NCBI GenBank assembly: GCA_027488735.1
Contig: JAIYBB010000005.1
Span: 248,001 to 312,000 of the forward strand
Length of the DNA stretch: 64,000 bases
From: Comamonadaceae bacterium
Lineage (GTDB): Bacteria > Pseudomonadota > Gammaproteobacteria > Burkholderiales > Burkholderiaceae_C
Direction: 5' to 3'
In this document: piece by piece, positions 16,901-25,385 of the stretch
Position numbering within the stretch: position 1 is the first letter of the stretch
How the letters are laid out: every line of letters starts with the position of its first letter
Notes under the pieces: generated by a model
The model's database searches: none
What the model saw: the letters and a program-made list of their open reading frames with translations, nothing else
Told to the model about the DNA's origin: nothing
Position numbers and translations under genes: made by a program

Positions 16901-17929
16901 TTAAATGGGTTCGAATTCGGGATTCATATGGGTCTTGATCAACGACCTGATTTGTTCAACGCTCAAGAAGTCCGGATTGCTCCCCGACTCATAAGCAAAC
17001 CCTGTGGGAACAGGACGCGCTTTCAAGGCTTTCATATAGTCAGGCATTTTGTGTTGCAAGCCCGCACCCAAAATAGCGTAATAACCTCCCAAGTCAATCG
17101 TGTTAGGGCTGTCGCTGCTGGTGATCATTTCTTCATGCAGCTTTTCGCCCGGGCGAATGCCCACAATTTCTTGCTTGCAGCTGGGGCCAATGGCTTCGGC
17201 CACGTCTCCAATTCGGTAAGACGGAATTTTCGGCACCAATATTTCGCCGCCCAAGGCGTGCTCCAAAGCCCAGAAAACCATTTCCACGCCTTCTTCCAGC
17301 GGAATATTGAAGCGGGTCATCGCTGAATCGGTGATGGGCAAGACGCCTGTCTTGGCCTTGTTCATGAAGAAGGGGATCACCGAACCGCGAGATCCCATCA
17401 CGTTGCCATAGCGCACCACAGAAAAACGCAAATCGCGCTCGCCTTTGAAATTGTTGGCGGCAATGAACAGCTTGTCGCTGCACAGCTTGGTGGCGCCGTA
17501 CAAATTGATTGGGGCAGCGGCTTTGTCAGTGGACAAGGCCACCACGCGGCGCACGCCTTTGTCTAGGCAAGCCTCAATCACGTTTTGCGCGCCCATCACA
17601 TTGGTTTTGATGAACTCAAAGGGGTTGTATTCAGCGGCGGGTACTTGCTTTAGAGCAGCGGCATGCACCACGGTGTCAATGCCTTCCATGGCACGAGACA
17701 AGCGAGCGGGGTCGCGCACATCGCCGATAAAAAATCGCAATGCAGGGTATTTGTCTTGGGGAAACTCTTGTTGCATTTCGAACTGTTTCAGCTCGTCGCG
17801 GCTGTACACCACCAAGCGTTTGATCTTGGGGCAATGGTCCAGCACCGACTTGACAAACGCCTTGCCAAAGGAGCCTGTGCCCCCGGTGATCAAAATAGAT
17901 TGGTCGCAAATATCCACTGACTGTTGCAT
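16901..17929 (-). CDS. pseB: PseB, UDP-GlcNAc 4,6-dehydratase (inverting)
   Basis: First enzyme of CMP-pseudaminic acid synthesis. It removes water from UDP-GlcNAc and inverts C5. The NAD-binding motif GGTGSFG is at about residues 17-23. The catalytic region has STDKAAAPINLYGATK, including the DK pair and Tyr of this family. Length 342 is typical. It is divergent from pseC and has a sigma-54 type promoter upstream. It heads the minus-strand unit pseB-methylase-amidotransferase-hisH-hisF. Confidence 0.95.
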   Translation of the reverse strand: MQQSVDICDQSILITGGTGSFGKAFVKSVLDHCPKIKRLVVYSRDELKQFEMQQEFPQDKYPALRFFIGDVRDPARLSRAMEGIDTVVHAAALKQVPAAEYNPFEFIKTNVMGAQNVIEACLDKGVRRVVALSTDKAAAPINLYGATKLCSDKLFIAANNFKGERDLRFSVVRYGNVMGSRGSVIPFFMNKAKTGVLPITDSAMTRFNIPLEEGVEMVFWALEHALGGEILVPKIPSYRIGDVAEAIGPSCKQEIVGIRPGEKLHEEMITSSDSPNTIDLGGYYAILGAGLQHKMPDYMKALKARPVPTGFAYESGSNPDFLSVEQIRSLIKTHMNPEFEPI

Positions 17930-17977
17930 GGCAAAACCGCCGGAAACCCGACGTCCATTGAAAAAGATAAGTTGATA

Positions 17978-17994
17978 AAGCAGAAGTCATGCCA
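17978..17994 (-). promoter_or_regulatory. sigma-54 promoter of pseB operon
   Basis: On the minus strand TGGCATG (17988-17994) and CTGCTT (17978-17983) have exactly ten bases between the GG and GC pairs. The -12 box deviates by one base from TTGCTT. The expected start is about 35-40 bases before the pseB ATG. Confidence 0.55.
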
Positions 17995-18006
17995 TCTGTC
18001 TGTGGC

Positions 18007-18023
18007 TGGTCTGCTATTTGCTT
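18007..18023 (+). promoter_or_regulatory. possible sigma-54 promoter of pseC operon
   Basis: TGGTCTG (18007-18013), CTAT, TTGCTT (18018-18023). The -12 box and GG-GC spacing are perfect; the -24 box is weaker. It lies 45 bases before the pseC ATG and is divergent from the pseB promoter. An inverted repeat starts two bases after it. Confidence 0.4.
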
Positions 18024-18024
18024 T

Positions 18025-18058
18025 AAAGAAGCCATGACGTCATCTTGACGGCTTCTTT
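18025..18058 (+). repeat. inverted repeat in the pseC leader
   Basis: AAAGAAGCC (18025-18033) and GGCTTCTTT (18050-18058) pair perfectly around a 16-base interval that contains the palindrome TGACGTCA. It ends nine bases before the pseC ATG. It may be an operator or a leader hairpin; the function is unknown. Confidence 0.5.
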
Positions 18059-18067
18059 GGATGAACC

Positions 18068-19276
18068 ATGAACCAAGCAAACATCATTCCCTACGGCAAG
18101 CAATCTATCTCTGAAGCAGACATTCAGGCGGTGGTGGACGTGCTGCGTTCCGACTTTCTGACACAAGGACCGGTAGTGCCAGCTTTTGAGCAAGCCGTGG
18201 CAAATTATTGCCAAGCGCGGCATGGTGTTGCCGCATCCAATGCCACAGCCGCCCTGCATATTGCTTGTCTTGCTTTGGATTTAGGACCTGGTGACCTGCT
18301 CTGGACCAGTCCCATTACTTTTGTGGCCTCGGCCAATTGCGGTTTGTATTGCGGCGCCCAAGTGGATTTTGTCGATATTGACCCGCACACCTTCAACATG
18401 AGCCCGGTCGCCCTAGAGAAAAAACTGATTGCCGCGAAATTGCAAGGCAAGCTGCCCAAGGTGGTGGTGCCCGTGCATATGTGTGGCCAGCCCTGCGACA
18501 TGGCGGCCATCCATGCGTTGTCGCTTAAATATGGGTTCAGAATCATCGAAGATGCCTCGCATGCCATTGGTGCCACATACAAAGGTGAACCCGTGGGCAA
18601 TGGCCGCTATTCGGACATCACCGTGTTCAGCTTTCATCCGGTGAAGATCATCACCACCGCTGAAGGCGGCATGGCATTGACCAACGACGCCAAGTTGGCA
18701 AAGAAAATGACCTTGCTGCGCAGCCACGGTATCAGCAGCACAGCAGAAGACATGGTTCAGCGCCCAAGGGATGAAATTTGGAATTACCAACAAATTGATT
18801 TGGGCTTCAACTACCGAATGACGGAGTTGCAAGCTGCGCTGGGTTTGAGTCAACTTCAAAAGCTAGACCAGTTCGTGGTCACCAGACAAACCATCGCCAG
18901 CTATTACGACCATGCATTGTCTGACGTTGATATTCAAACCCCGTGGCAGCATCCCGATGGGCTGTCCAGTTTTCATCTGTATCCCATCCAAGTGACAGCC
19001 ACTTCGGGCGTAGATCAACAATCCCTATACAAAGCGCTGACCCGTGCTGGTGTATTAGTGAACCTGCACTACATACCCGTCTATCGGCAACCTTACTATG
19101 CGCGCCTGGGCTTCAAGCCCGGCTATTGCCCACATGCTGAAGACTATTTCAAGTCGAGCATCAGCATTCCGGTCTATGCCAGCATGACTTCTGAACAACA
19201 ACATCGCGTGGTGGCGCTGATAGAAAGCCTTTGCCATGCCAAAGTTGTGAAGCGAGCCGTTGGAGCTGGTTTGTGA
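18068..19276 (+). CDS. pseC: PseC, UDP-4-amino-4,6-dideoxy-L-AltNAc transaminase
   Basis: Second enzyme of the pseudaminate pathway, a PLP-dependent DegT-family aminotransferase of 402 residues. The cofactor Lys lies in FSFHPVKIITTAEGG (about residue 195). Other family marks are the NATAALHIACLAL segment and the DASHAIGA motif. The start ATG has GGA six bases upstream. It begins the plus-strand run pseC-pseF-pseGH-pseI and overlaps pseF by four bases. Confidence 0.93.
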   Translation: MNQANIIPYGKQSISEADIQAVVDVLRSDFLTQGPVVPAFEQAVANYCQARHGVAASNATAALHIACLALDLGPGDLLWTSPITFVASANCGLYCGAQVDFVDIDPHTFNMSPVALEKKLIAAKLQGKLPKVVVPVHMCGQPCDMAAIHALSLKYGFRIIEDASHAIGATYKGEPVGNGRYSDITVFSFHPVKIITTAEGGMALTNDAKLAKKMTLLRSHGISSTAEDMVQRPRDEIWNYQQIDLGFNYRMTELQAALGLSQLQKLDQFVVTRQTIASYYDHALSDVDIQTPWQHPDGLSSFHLYPIQVTATSGVDQQSLYKALTRAGVLVNLHYIPVYRQPYYARLGFKPGYCPHAEDYFKSSISIPVYASMTSEQQHRVVALIESLCHAKVVKRAVGAGL

Positions 19277-19959
19277 ACATCGCCATCATTCCCGCACGAG
19301 GCGGCAGCAAACGCATTCCGCGCAAAAATATCAAGCCGTTTGGTGGGCAACCCATGATCGCGTATGCCATCAAGGCAGCCCAAGCCTCAGGCTTGTTTGA
19401 GCGTGTGGTGGTGTCTACCGATGATGCGGAAATACAAAGCATTGCCAACAGCTTGGGTGCCGAAACACCGTTCATCAGGCCTGATGAATTGGCTAATGAT
19501 TTCACGGCTACCGTACCGGTGGTGGCGCATGCCATACAAGCCTGTGAGTCCTTGGGTTGGCAGTTTGAAAATGTCTGTTGCATTTATCCCGGCGTGCCCT
19601 TCATTGAGGTGGGCGACTTGCAGGGAGCGTTTTCCAAATTGAAAGAGCGAAGCACCGACTATTGCTTTCCAGTCACCGAGTTTCCTACCGCCATACAGCG
19701 TGCACTCAAACACAGCAGCAATGGCTTGATGGCGCCTTATTGCCCCGAGCATGAACTGACCCGCACCCAAGACTTGGAAGCTGCGTTTTATGACGCTGGG
19801 CAGTTTTACTGGGGCACAAAACAAGCATGGCTGACCAACAACCGTATCCACAGTAGCGGCGTCGGTTATGAAATACCTAACTGGCGAGTGGTTGATATTG
19901 ACACACCCGCAGATTGGGAACGCGCAGAGCGCTTGGCTTTAAGCCTGCAAGCACATTGA
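19273..19959 (+). CDS. pseF: PseF, CMP-pseudaminic acid synthetase
   Basis: Cytidylyltransferase that activates pseudaminic acid to its CMP form. The nucleotide-binding motif IPARGGSKRIPRKNIKPFGG is at residues 5-24. The GTG at 19273 overlaps the pseC stop (GTGA) and gives a 228-residue protein, the usual size. Longer starts would run into pseC. It is followed after five bases by pseG. Confidence 0.93.
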   Translation: MNIAIIPARGGSKRIPRKNIKPFGGQPMIAYAIKAAQASGLFERVVVSTDDAEIQSIANSLGAETPFIRPDELANDFTATVPVVAHAIQACESLGWQFENVCCIYPGVPFIEVGDLQGAFSKLKERSTDYCFPVTEFPTAIQRALKHSSNGLMAPYCPEHELTRTQDLEAAFYDAGQFYWGTKQAWLTNNRIHSSGVGYEIPNWRVVDIDTPADWERAERLALSLQAH

Positions 19960-19964
19960 CCATC

Positions 19965-21500
19965 ATGAGCCCTTTGCGCATTGTTTTCAGGACAGATGCC
20001 AATCAGCAGATTGGCACCGGCCATTTCATGCGCTGCTTGACCTTGGCAGATGAGTTATGCCTTCGAAATGCAGAGATTTGTTTTGTGGCGAGAGGTTTAC
20101 CGCTGCATTTGCAGCAGATGTTGACAGAGCGGAGTATTCAATATGTAGCATTGCCAAAACCTGATGGTAAACAAGATACAGACGAATTGCCGCATTCGGC
20201 GTGGCTGACAACCAGTCAAGCGAAAGATGCAGAACTAACCTTGGCAGCACTGGATGCAAGTACCTGGGATTGGCTGGTGGTAGACCACTACGCCTTAGAC
20301 CAGCGGTTTGAAACACCGCTTCGCAAAGTATGCAAACACGTCATGGTGATTGATGACTTGGCTGACCGCGTGCACGACTGCAATGTATTGCTGGATCAAA
20401 ATTTTTACCAAAACAAAGATCAGCGCTATCTTGGCAAAGTGCCGTCGCATTGCCGACTTTTGCTGGGGCCGAGTTTTGCACTGCTGCGCCCTGAGTTCAA
20501 AGCCATGTGGGACAAGGTGCAAGTCAGAACCGGAAAAGTAAACAACATCTTGGTATTCTTTGGTGGCGTGGATGCAGACAACCTCACGGGCCAGGTGTTA
20601 GACGTACTCATCAGTTTGAAGTTGGCTGTTCAAGTGAATGTGGTGATTGGCCAGCTGCACCCGCAAAAAGAAAAGATTGAGCAAATCTGTTTCCAACATG
20701 GCTACGCCTGCCATGTTCAAACCAGCCAAATGGCCAAGTTGATGGCCGTTGCAGATTTGGCCATCGGTGCCGGGGGAACAACTGTTTGGGAAAGATGCGC
20801 TTTGGGGTTGCCTTCTGTATGCATCGCCACCGCTGAAAACCAACAACAGCAACTGCATGATTTGCAATCAGCCGGATTAATTGTGGGGCCGACAAGTCAA
20901 GAAGACCCCATGAAGTTATTGTCTTCGTATTTAAACGGTATGAGTGCAGAGTCCAAATCACTGCAAGCACAATCTGAACGCGTTATGGCTTTGGTCGATG
21001 GCCGTGGTGCTGAAAGAGTGGCCACTGTACCCATGGCGCATGCCATGCAATTGCGTTTGGCTGAGGCAGAAGACGCGCGAGCTATTTTTCAGTGGCGCAA
21101 TCATCCCTTGGTTAGAAACCATTCAGTTGACACCCAAGAAATCAGCTGGGACGAACATCGCCAGTGGTTTGAACATCACTTGAAAAAAAATATTGGTCCC
21201 ATCTTGATTGGTGAATTCAAAAACAAGCCGGTTGGCGTCGTGCGATTTGATATTTCTAATCAAGAAGCTACGGTCTCCATCTATTTAGTTCCTGAGTCGG
21301 GCTTCAAAGGTTGGGGCGGATGTTTGCTCGAGCAAGCTGAACATTGGTTACGTCAACACCATCCTGAAGTTTTAACCTTGCATGCACATGTGTTGCCTAA
21401 CAACGAGCCTTCCAAAAAACTGTTTGCCAAACTCAAATACACCTTGAATGCAAACCAAGCTCACTTTGAATTTGCAAAAGACTTGGAGGCCTGCACGTGA
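19965..21500 (+). CDS. pseG: PseG-PseH fusion: UDP-sugar hydrolase plus GNAT acetyltransferase
   Basis: The protein (511 residues) joins two pathway enzymes. Residues 1 to about 345 are PseG, a GT-B-like hydrolase that releases UDP from UDP-2,4-diacetamido-altropyranose; FRTDANQQIGTGHFMRCLTLA is its signature. Residues from about 360 are a GNAT acetyltransferase (RLAEAEDARAIFQWRNHPLVRNHS through the C-terminal ANQAHFEFAK), which fits PseH, the N4-acetyltransferase acting just before PseG. In Campylobacter these are separate genes. The ATG at 19965 is chosen because it follows the pseF stop directly. It overlaps pseI by four bases. Confidence 0.88.
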   Translation: MSPLRIVFRTDANQQIGTGHFMRCLTLADELCLRNAEICFVARGLPLHLQQMLTERSIQYVALPKPDGKQDTDELPHSAWLTTSQAKDAELTLAALDASTWDWLVVDHYALDQRFETPLRKVCKHVMVIDDLADRVHDCNVLLDQNFYQNKDQRYLGKVPSHCRLLLGPSFALLRPEFKAMWDKVQVRTGKVNNILVFFGGVDADNLTGQVLDVLISLKLAVQVNVVIGQLHPQKEKIEQICFQHGYACHVQTSQMAKLMAVADLAIGAGGTTVWERCALGLPSVCIATAENQQQQLHDLQSAGLIVGPTSQEDPMKLLSSYLNGMSAESKSLQAQSERVMALVDGRGAERVATVPMAHAMQLRLAEAEDARAIFQWRNHPLVRNHSVDTQEISWDEHRQWFEHHLKKNIGPILIGEFKNKPVGVVRFDISNQEATVSIYLVPESGFKGWGGCLLEQAEHWLRQHHPEVLTLHAHVLPNNEPSKKLFAKLKYTLNANQAHFEFAKDLEACT

Positions 21501-22537
21501 AAATTGCCCACCTCACGATTGGCAGTGCCAACAAACCTTTCGTCATTGCCGAAATGTCCGGCAACCACAACCAGTCACTGGAACGAGCGCTGGAAATAGT
21601 TGAAGCCGCTGCCAAGACCGGTGCACATGCGTTGAAGATCCAAACCTACACGCCTGACACCATGACCTTGGATTTGGACGAACGAGAATTCCACATCAGC
21701 GACCCCAAAAGCCTGTGGGCAGGTACATCACTGTATAAGTTGTACGGCCAAGCCTACACACCGTGGGAGTGGCACGAAGCCATTTTCAAACGGGCCAAAG
21801 AGCTGGGCATCATCGCGTTCAGCACACCGTTTGACGCCACATCCGTGGACTTTTTAGAGTCACTCGATGTGCCTTGCTACAAGATCGCCTCATTTGAAAA
21901 CACCGATTTACCGCTGATCCGCAAAGTGGCGGCCACAGGTAAGCCCATGATCATTTCCACCGGCATGGCCAGCATTGCCGAATTGGACGACACGGTTCGT
22001 GCTGCCCGTCAAGCGGGTTGCAAAGACCTGGTGCTGTTGAAATGCACCAGTACTTACCCAGCCACCGCAAACAACACCAACATCTTGACTATCCCGCACA
22101 TGCGCGAATTGTTTGGCTGTGAGGTTGGCTTGTCAGACCACACCATGGGTGTGGGCGTGTCTGTGGCGAGCGTGGCCTTGGGGGCCACCGTGATCGAAAA
22201 ACACTTCACCCTGAACCGCGCCGACGGTGGTGTGGACAGCAGTTTTTCGATGGAACCGGCCGAAATGGCGCAGTTGGTGGTAGAAACAGAACGCGCTTGG
22301 CAGGCCTTGGGCCGTGTGGCCTATGGGCCGACAGCAGCCGAAGAAAAATCCATTGTCTTTAGACGCTCGCTGTATGTGGTGGAAGACCTGCAAGCAGGTG
22401 AAAAGTTGACTGCAGACAATGTGCGAGCGATTCGACCTGGTCTGGGTTTACCCACCAAATACCTCGAGCAGGTGTTGGGAAAAACTGTGAGGCAATCTGT
22501 GGCACGCGGCACGGCGCTCAGCTGGGACATGGTGTGA
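21497..22537 (+). CDS. pseI: PseI, pseudaminic acid synthase
   Basis: NeuB-family synthase that condenses the 6-deoxy diacetamido sugar with phosphoenolpyruvate to form pseudaminic acid. The N-terminal barrel begins KPFVIAEMSGNHNQSLERAL; SDHTMG and EKHFTL are family motifs. Residues from about 285 form the SAF (antifreeze-like) domain ending in GTALSWDMV. It starts with GTG overlapping the pseG stop (GTGA). Length 346 is normal. Confidence 0.94.
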   Translation: MKIAHLTIGSANKPFVIAEMSGNHNQSLERALEIVEAAAKTGAHALKIQTYTPDTMTLDLDEREFHISDPKSLWAGTSLYKLYGQAYTPWEWHEAIFKRAKELGIIAFSTPFDATSVDFLESLDVPCYKIASFENTDLPLIRKVAATGKPMIISTGMASIAELDDTVRAARQAGCKDLVLLKCTSTYPATANNTNILTIPHMRELFGCEVGLSDHTMGVGVSVASVALGATVIEKHFTLNRADGGVDSSFSMEPAEMAQLVVETERAWQALGRVAYGPTAAEEKSIVFRRSLYVVEDLQAGEKLTADNVRAIRPGLGLPTKYLEQVLGKTVRQSVARGTALSWDMV

Positions 22538-23553
22538 TGAGCACCAAGTTCAAAGTCTTGCTCATCGGCTGCGGCAACATGGCAGGTGGCTATGACCTGC
22601 GTCAGCCCGAGGAAGCCTTGCCCTTGGGGCATGCCAAGGCGTTTCACCAGCATGGGAGCTTTGAACTCAACAGTTGCATCGACCCGAACACCGCGCAACG
22701 CCAAGCCTTTCAAAGCCGTTGGCATGTGCCCCATGGCTACGCCAGCTGGCAAGACATACCTCAAGTCATAGGCGCGTTTGCTGTGATCAGCATTTGCTCC
22801 CCCTCCAGCGTGCATGCGCAAGATATTCAAGCCGCCTTGGCGCTCAAGCCTCGACTGATATTTTGTGAAAAACCTGTCACTCTGCATGTGGCCCAAACCC
22901 AGCAAGCCGTGAGCGACTGTGCAGCACAGCAAGTGCTGCTGGCGGTCAACCACAGCCGCCGTTGGTCCCCAGAAGTGCTGCAGTTGAAACAACAATTGGC
23001 CCAAGGACAGTGGGGTGCCGTGCGCTCGGTGTCAGCGGTCTACAACAAGGGCTTGTTGAACAACGGCAGCCACATGATGGATTTGTTGTTGAACCTGTTT
23101 GGCCCCTTGCAGATCACCCATGTGGGCCAAGCCGTGGTTGATCACTTTGAAGCCGACCCAAGCGTGGACGCCTGTTTGCAAACTGCTGATGGTGTACCCA
23201 TTCAACTCAACGTGGCGCATGCGGAGGACTATGCTTTGTTTGAAATGCAGATCGTCACCGAAAAAGGTGTCATCAGCATGGAAGACGGCGGCGCACGTTG
23301 GCGCTTTCGCACAGCTGCACCCAGCAACCAATTGCCGGGATACAACTTTTTGAACCACGGTGAATGGATTACACCGCAGGGTTCACCTGCGCTGTGCAAT
23401 GCTGTTGCCAACCTGCACGATGCCTTGACACAAGGCGCTGCGTTGGCTTGTACCGGCATTCATGCTTTGCAAGCTCACAGCTTGTGTGAACAAATTCAAC
23501 AACAGGCTGTGGCCAAATGGCCTCAGCCCCAAGACAAACGAGAAGCTGTATGA
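22537..23553 (+). CDS. Gfo/Idh/MocA-family oxidoreductase
   Basis: An NAD(P)-dependent sugar oxidoreductase of 338 residues. The Rossmann start is FKVLLIGCGNMAGGYD; the family hallmark EKP occurs in LIFCEKPVTLHVA. The ATG at 22537 shares a base with the pseI stop. It is coupled (ATGA) to the aminotransferase gene downstream. The pair oxidoreductase plus aminotransferase usually makes an amino sugar by oxidation and transamination; here it may modify the nonulosonate or build a second sugar. The substrate is not known. Confidence 0.8.
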   Translation: MSTKFKVLLIGCGNMAGGYDLRQPEEALPLGHAKAFHQHGSFELNSCIDPNTAQRQAFQSRWHVPHGYASWQDIPQVIGAFAVISICSPSSVHAQDIQAALALKPRLIFCEKPVTLHVAQTQQAVSDCAAQQVLLAVNHSRRWSPEVLQLKQQLAQGQWGAVRSVSAVYNKGLLNNGSHMMDLLLNLFGPLQITHVGQAVVDHFEADPSVDACLQTADGVPIQLNVAHAEDYALFEMQIVTEKGVISMEDGGARWRFRTAAPSNQLPGYNFLNHGEWITPQGSPALCNAVANLHDALTQGAALACTGIHALQAHSLCEQIQQQAVAKWPQPQDKREAV

Positions 23554-24833
23554 ACTCCCAACTGGCCTTGCTGGGTGGCCCAGCCACCATCACCCAAAGC
23601 TTCAAGCACTACAACCCGATTGGTGAGGAAGAAGTACAGGCCGCCAAAGAAGTGATTGAAAGCGGTGTCCTGTCGCAGTTCATTGGTGCATGGCACCCCG
23701 ACTTTTTGGGCGGGCCCAAGGTCAAAGAGTTTGAAGCCTTGTGCGCCCAGCACTTTGGTGTCAAGCACGCCATCACGGTCAACTCTTGGACCAGTGGCCT
23801 GATTACCGCTGTCGGTGCCATTGGCATTCAACCCGGCGATGAAGTGATCGTGCCGCCTTGGACCATGTGCGCCAGTGCCACGGCCATCTTGCATTGGAAT
23901 GCTATCCCCGTGTTCGCTGACATTGACCCGCAGACCTATTGCATCAGCCCGGCATCCATTGAAGCCAACATCACGCCCTACACCAAGGCCATCATGGCAG
24001 TGGATATTTTTGGGCAGTCGGCTGACATGGAAGTCATCATGGCCCTTGCTAAACGCCATGGTTTGAAAGTGATTTCAGACACGGCCCAAGCACCTGGTGC
24101 GCTTTACAAAGGCCAATACGCCGGTACCTTGGCCGATGTGGGCGGCTTCAGTTTGAACTACCACAAGCACATCCACACCGGCGAGGGTGGCATCTTGGTC
24201 ACCAACGATGATGCGATCGCGCAACGCCTGCAACTGATTCGCAACCATGCCGAAGCCGTGGTGCAAGGCATGGGCATGACCGACCTGACCAATATGGTGG
24301 GCTATAACTTTCGCTTGGGTGAAATTGAATGCGCCATGGGCATCAGCCAACTCAAAAAGCTGGGGCATTTTGTCGATGGTCGCCAGCAAATAGCCGAGCG
24401 TTTCAACCAAGCATTGTCAAGCCTGCCCGGTTTGACCACGCCCTATGTGATGCCCGACAGCACCCATGCTTATTACGTTTACCCCATGTTGCTGGACACG
24501 GCCCGCTTGGGCGTGAAGCGCGACACCTTGATCAAGGCCTTGCAAGCTGAAGGTGTCACCGGCCTGGGTGGTGGCTACCAAAACGTACACCTGCTGCCCA
24601 TGTTTCAAAAGAAAATTGCTTATGGTTCACATGGTTTTCCTTGGACCTCGGATATTTGCAAACGCGAGGTGAGTTATGCCAAAGGCATATGCCCTGTCGC
24701 AGAAAAATTCCACGACGAAAGCTACATGGGCTTTGCCATGTGCCTGCACGACTTGCGTGATGCCGATGTGGATTTGATCGCACAAGCGTTTCACAAAGTA
24801 TGGAACAACTTGTCCCAAATTGAACATGGCTGA
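23550..24833 (+). CDS. DegT/DnrJ/EryC1 family sugar aminotransferase
   Basis: A PLP-dependent aminotransferase of 427 residues, distinct from PseC. The start MNSQLALLGGPATI and the Lys-bearing segment FSLNYHKHIHTGEGGILVTND place it closer to inosose-type aminotransferases than to PseC. The ATG overlaps the oxidoreductase stop by four bases. It most likely transaminates the keto sugar made by that enzyme, and the GNAT encoded next would acetylate the new amine. It is not a duplicate of pseC. Confidence 0.82.
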   Translation: MNSQLALLGGPATITQSFKHYNPIGEEEVQAAKEVIESGVLSQFIGAWHPDFLGGPKVKEFEALCAQHFGVKHAITVNSWTSGLITAVGAIGIQPGDEVIVPPWTMCASATAILHWNAIPVFADIDPQTYCISPASIEANITPYTKAIMAVDIFGQSADMEVIMALAKRHGLKVISDTAQAPGALYKGQYAGTLADVGGFSLNYHKHIHTGEGGILVTNDDAIAQRLQLIRNHAEAVVQGMGMTDLTNMVGYNFRLGEIECAMGISQLKKLGHFVDGRQQIAERFNQALSSLPGLTTPYVMPDSTHAYYVYPMLLDTARLGVKRDTLIKALQAEGVTGLGGGYQNVHLLPMFQKKIAYGSHGFPWTSDICKREVSYAKGICPVAEKFHDESYMGFAMCLHDLRDADVDLIAQAFHKVWNNLSQIEHG

Positions 24834-25383
24834 TTTGAAAGTTTCATTGCCGCAGGTGCTGGAAAGTGAGCGATTTCGCTTGCGGGCTTTCACACCTGAG
24901 GATATTCAAGCCAACTATATGGCTTGGCTGAACGACCCTCAAGTTATGCAATTCAGCAACCAACGGTTTCACAAGCATTCCGAAGCCAGCTGTCGTCATT
25001 ATTTGGCCAGTTTTGCGAACACAGAAAATCGATTTTTAGCCATCGAAGATAAGCTTAACCACGCGTTGATAGGCACCCTCACCTTGTACATCAACCCTCA
25101 CCATCAAACGGCTGACGTAGGTATCCTGATTGGCGACACAAACCATTGGGGCAAAGGCATGGGTTACGAAGCTTTTTCCTTGGCTATCAGTGCGTTGCTA
25201 ATCCAAGCCAAGATGCGTAAGGTGACAGCAGCAACCATGTCAAGTAATTTGGGAATGATCAAGATCATGGAGAAGTGCGGCATGAATTTGGAGGCTACTC
25301 AGAAGGCCCAAGAATTACTTGGCGAAGAACCCGTAGACATTTTGTATTTTGCAAAATTTCCAATGCATTCTGGCACTGCATAA
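24826..25383 (+). CDS. GNAT N-acetyltransferase (RimJ/RimL-like)
   Basis: A 185-residue acetyltransferase. ESERFRLRAFTPEDIQANYMAWLNDPQVMQF is the usual N-terminus and the acetyl-CoA loop region is HWGKGMGYEAFSLA (about residues 110-123). The ATG at 24826 overlaps the aminotransferase gene by eight bases. It is the second GNAT of the cluster, after the one fused to PseG. Either could be the true PseH; the fusion favours the first, so this one probably serves the oxidoreductase-aminotransferase branch. Confidence 0.8.
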   Translation: MADLKVSLPQVLESERFRLRAFTPEDIQANYMAWLNDPQVMQFSNQRFHKHSEASCRHYLASFANTENRFLAIEDKLNHALIGTLTLYINPHHQTADVGILIGDTNHWGKGMGYEAFSLAISALLIQAKMRKVTAATMSSNLGMIKIMEKCGMNLEATQKAQELLGEEPVDILYFAKFPMHSGTA

Positions 25384-25385
25384 GC

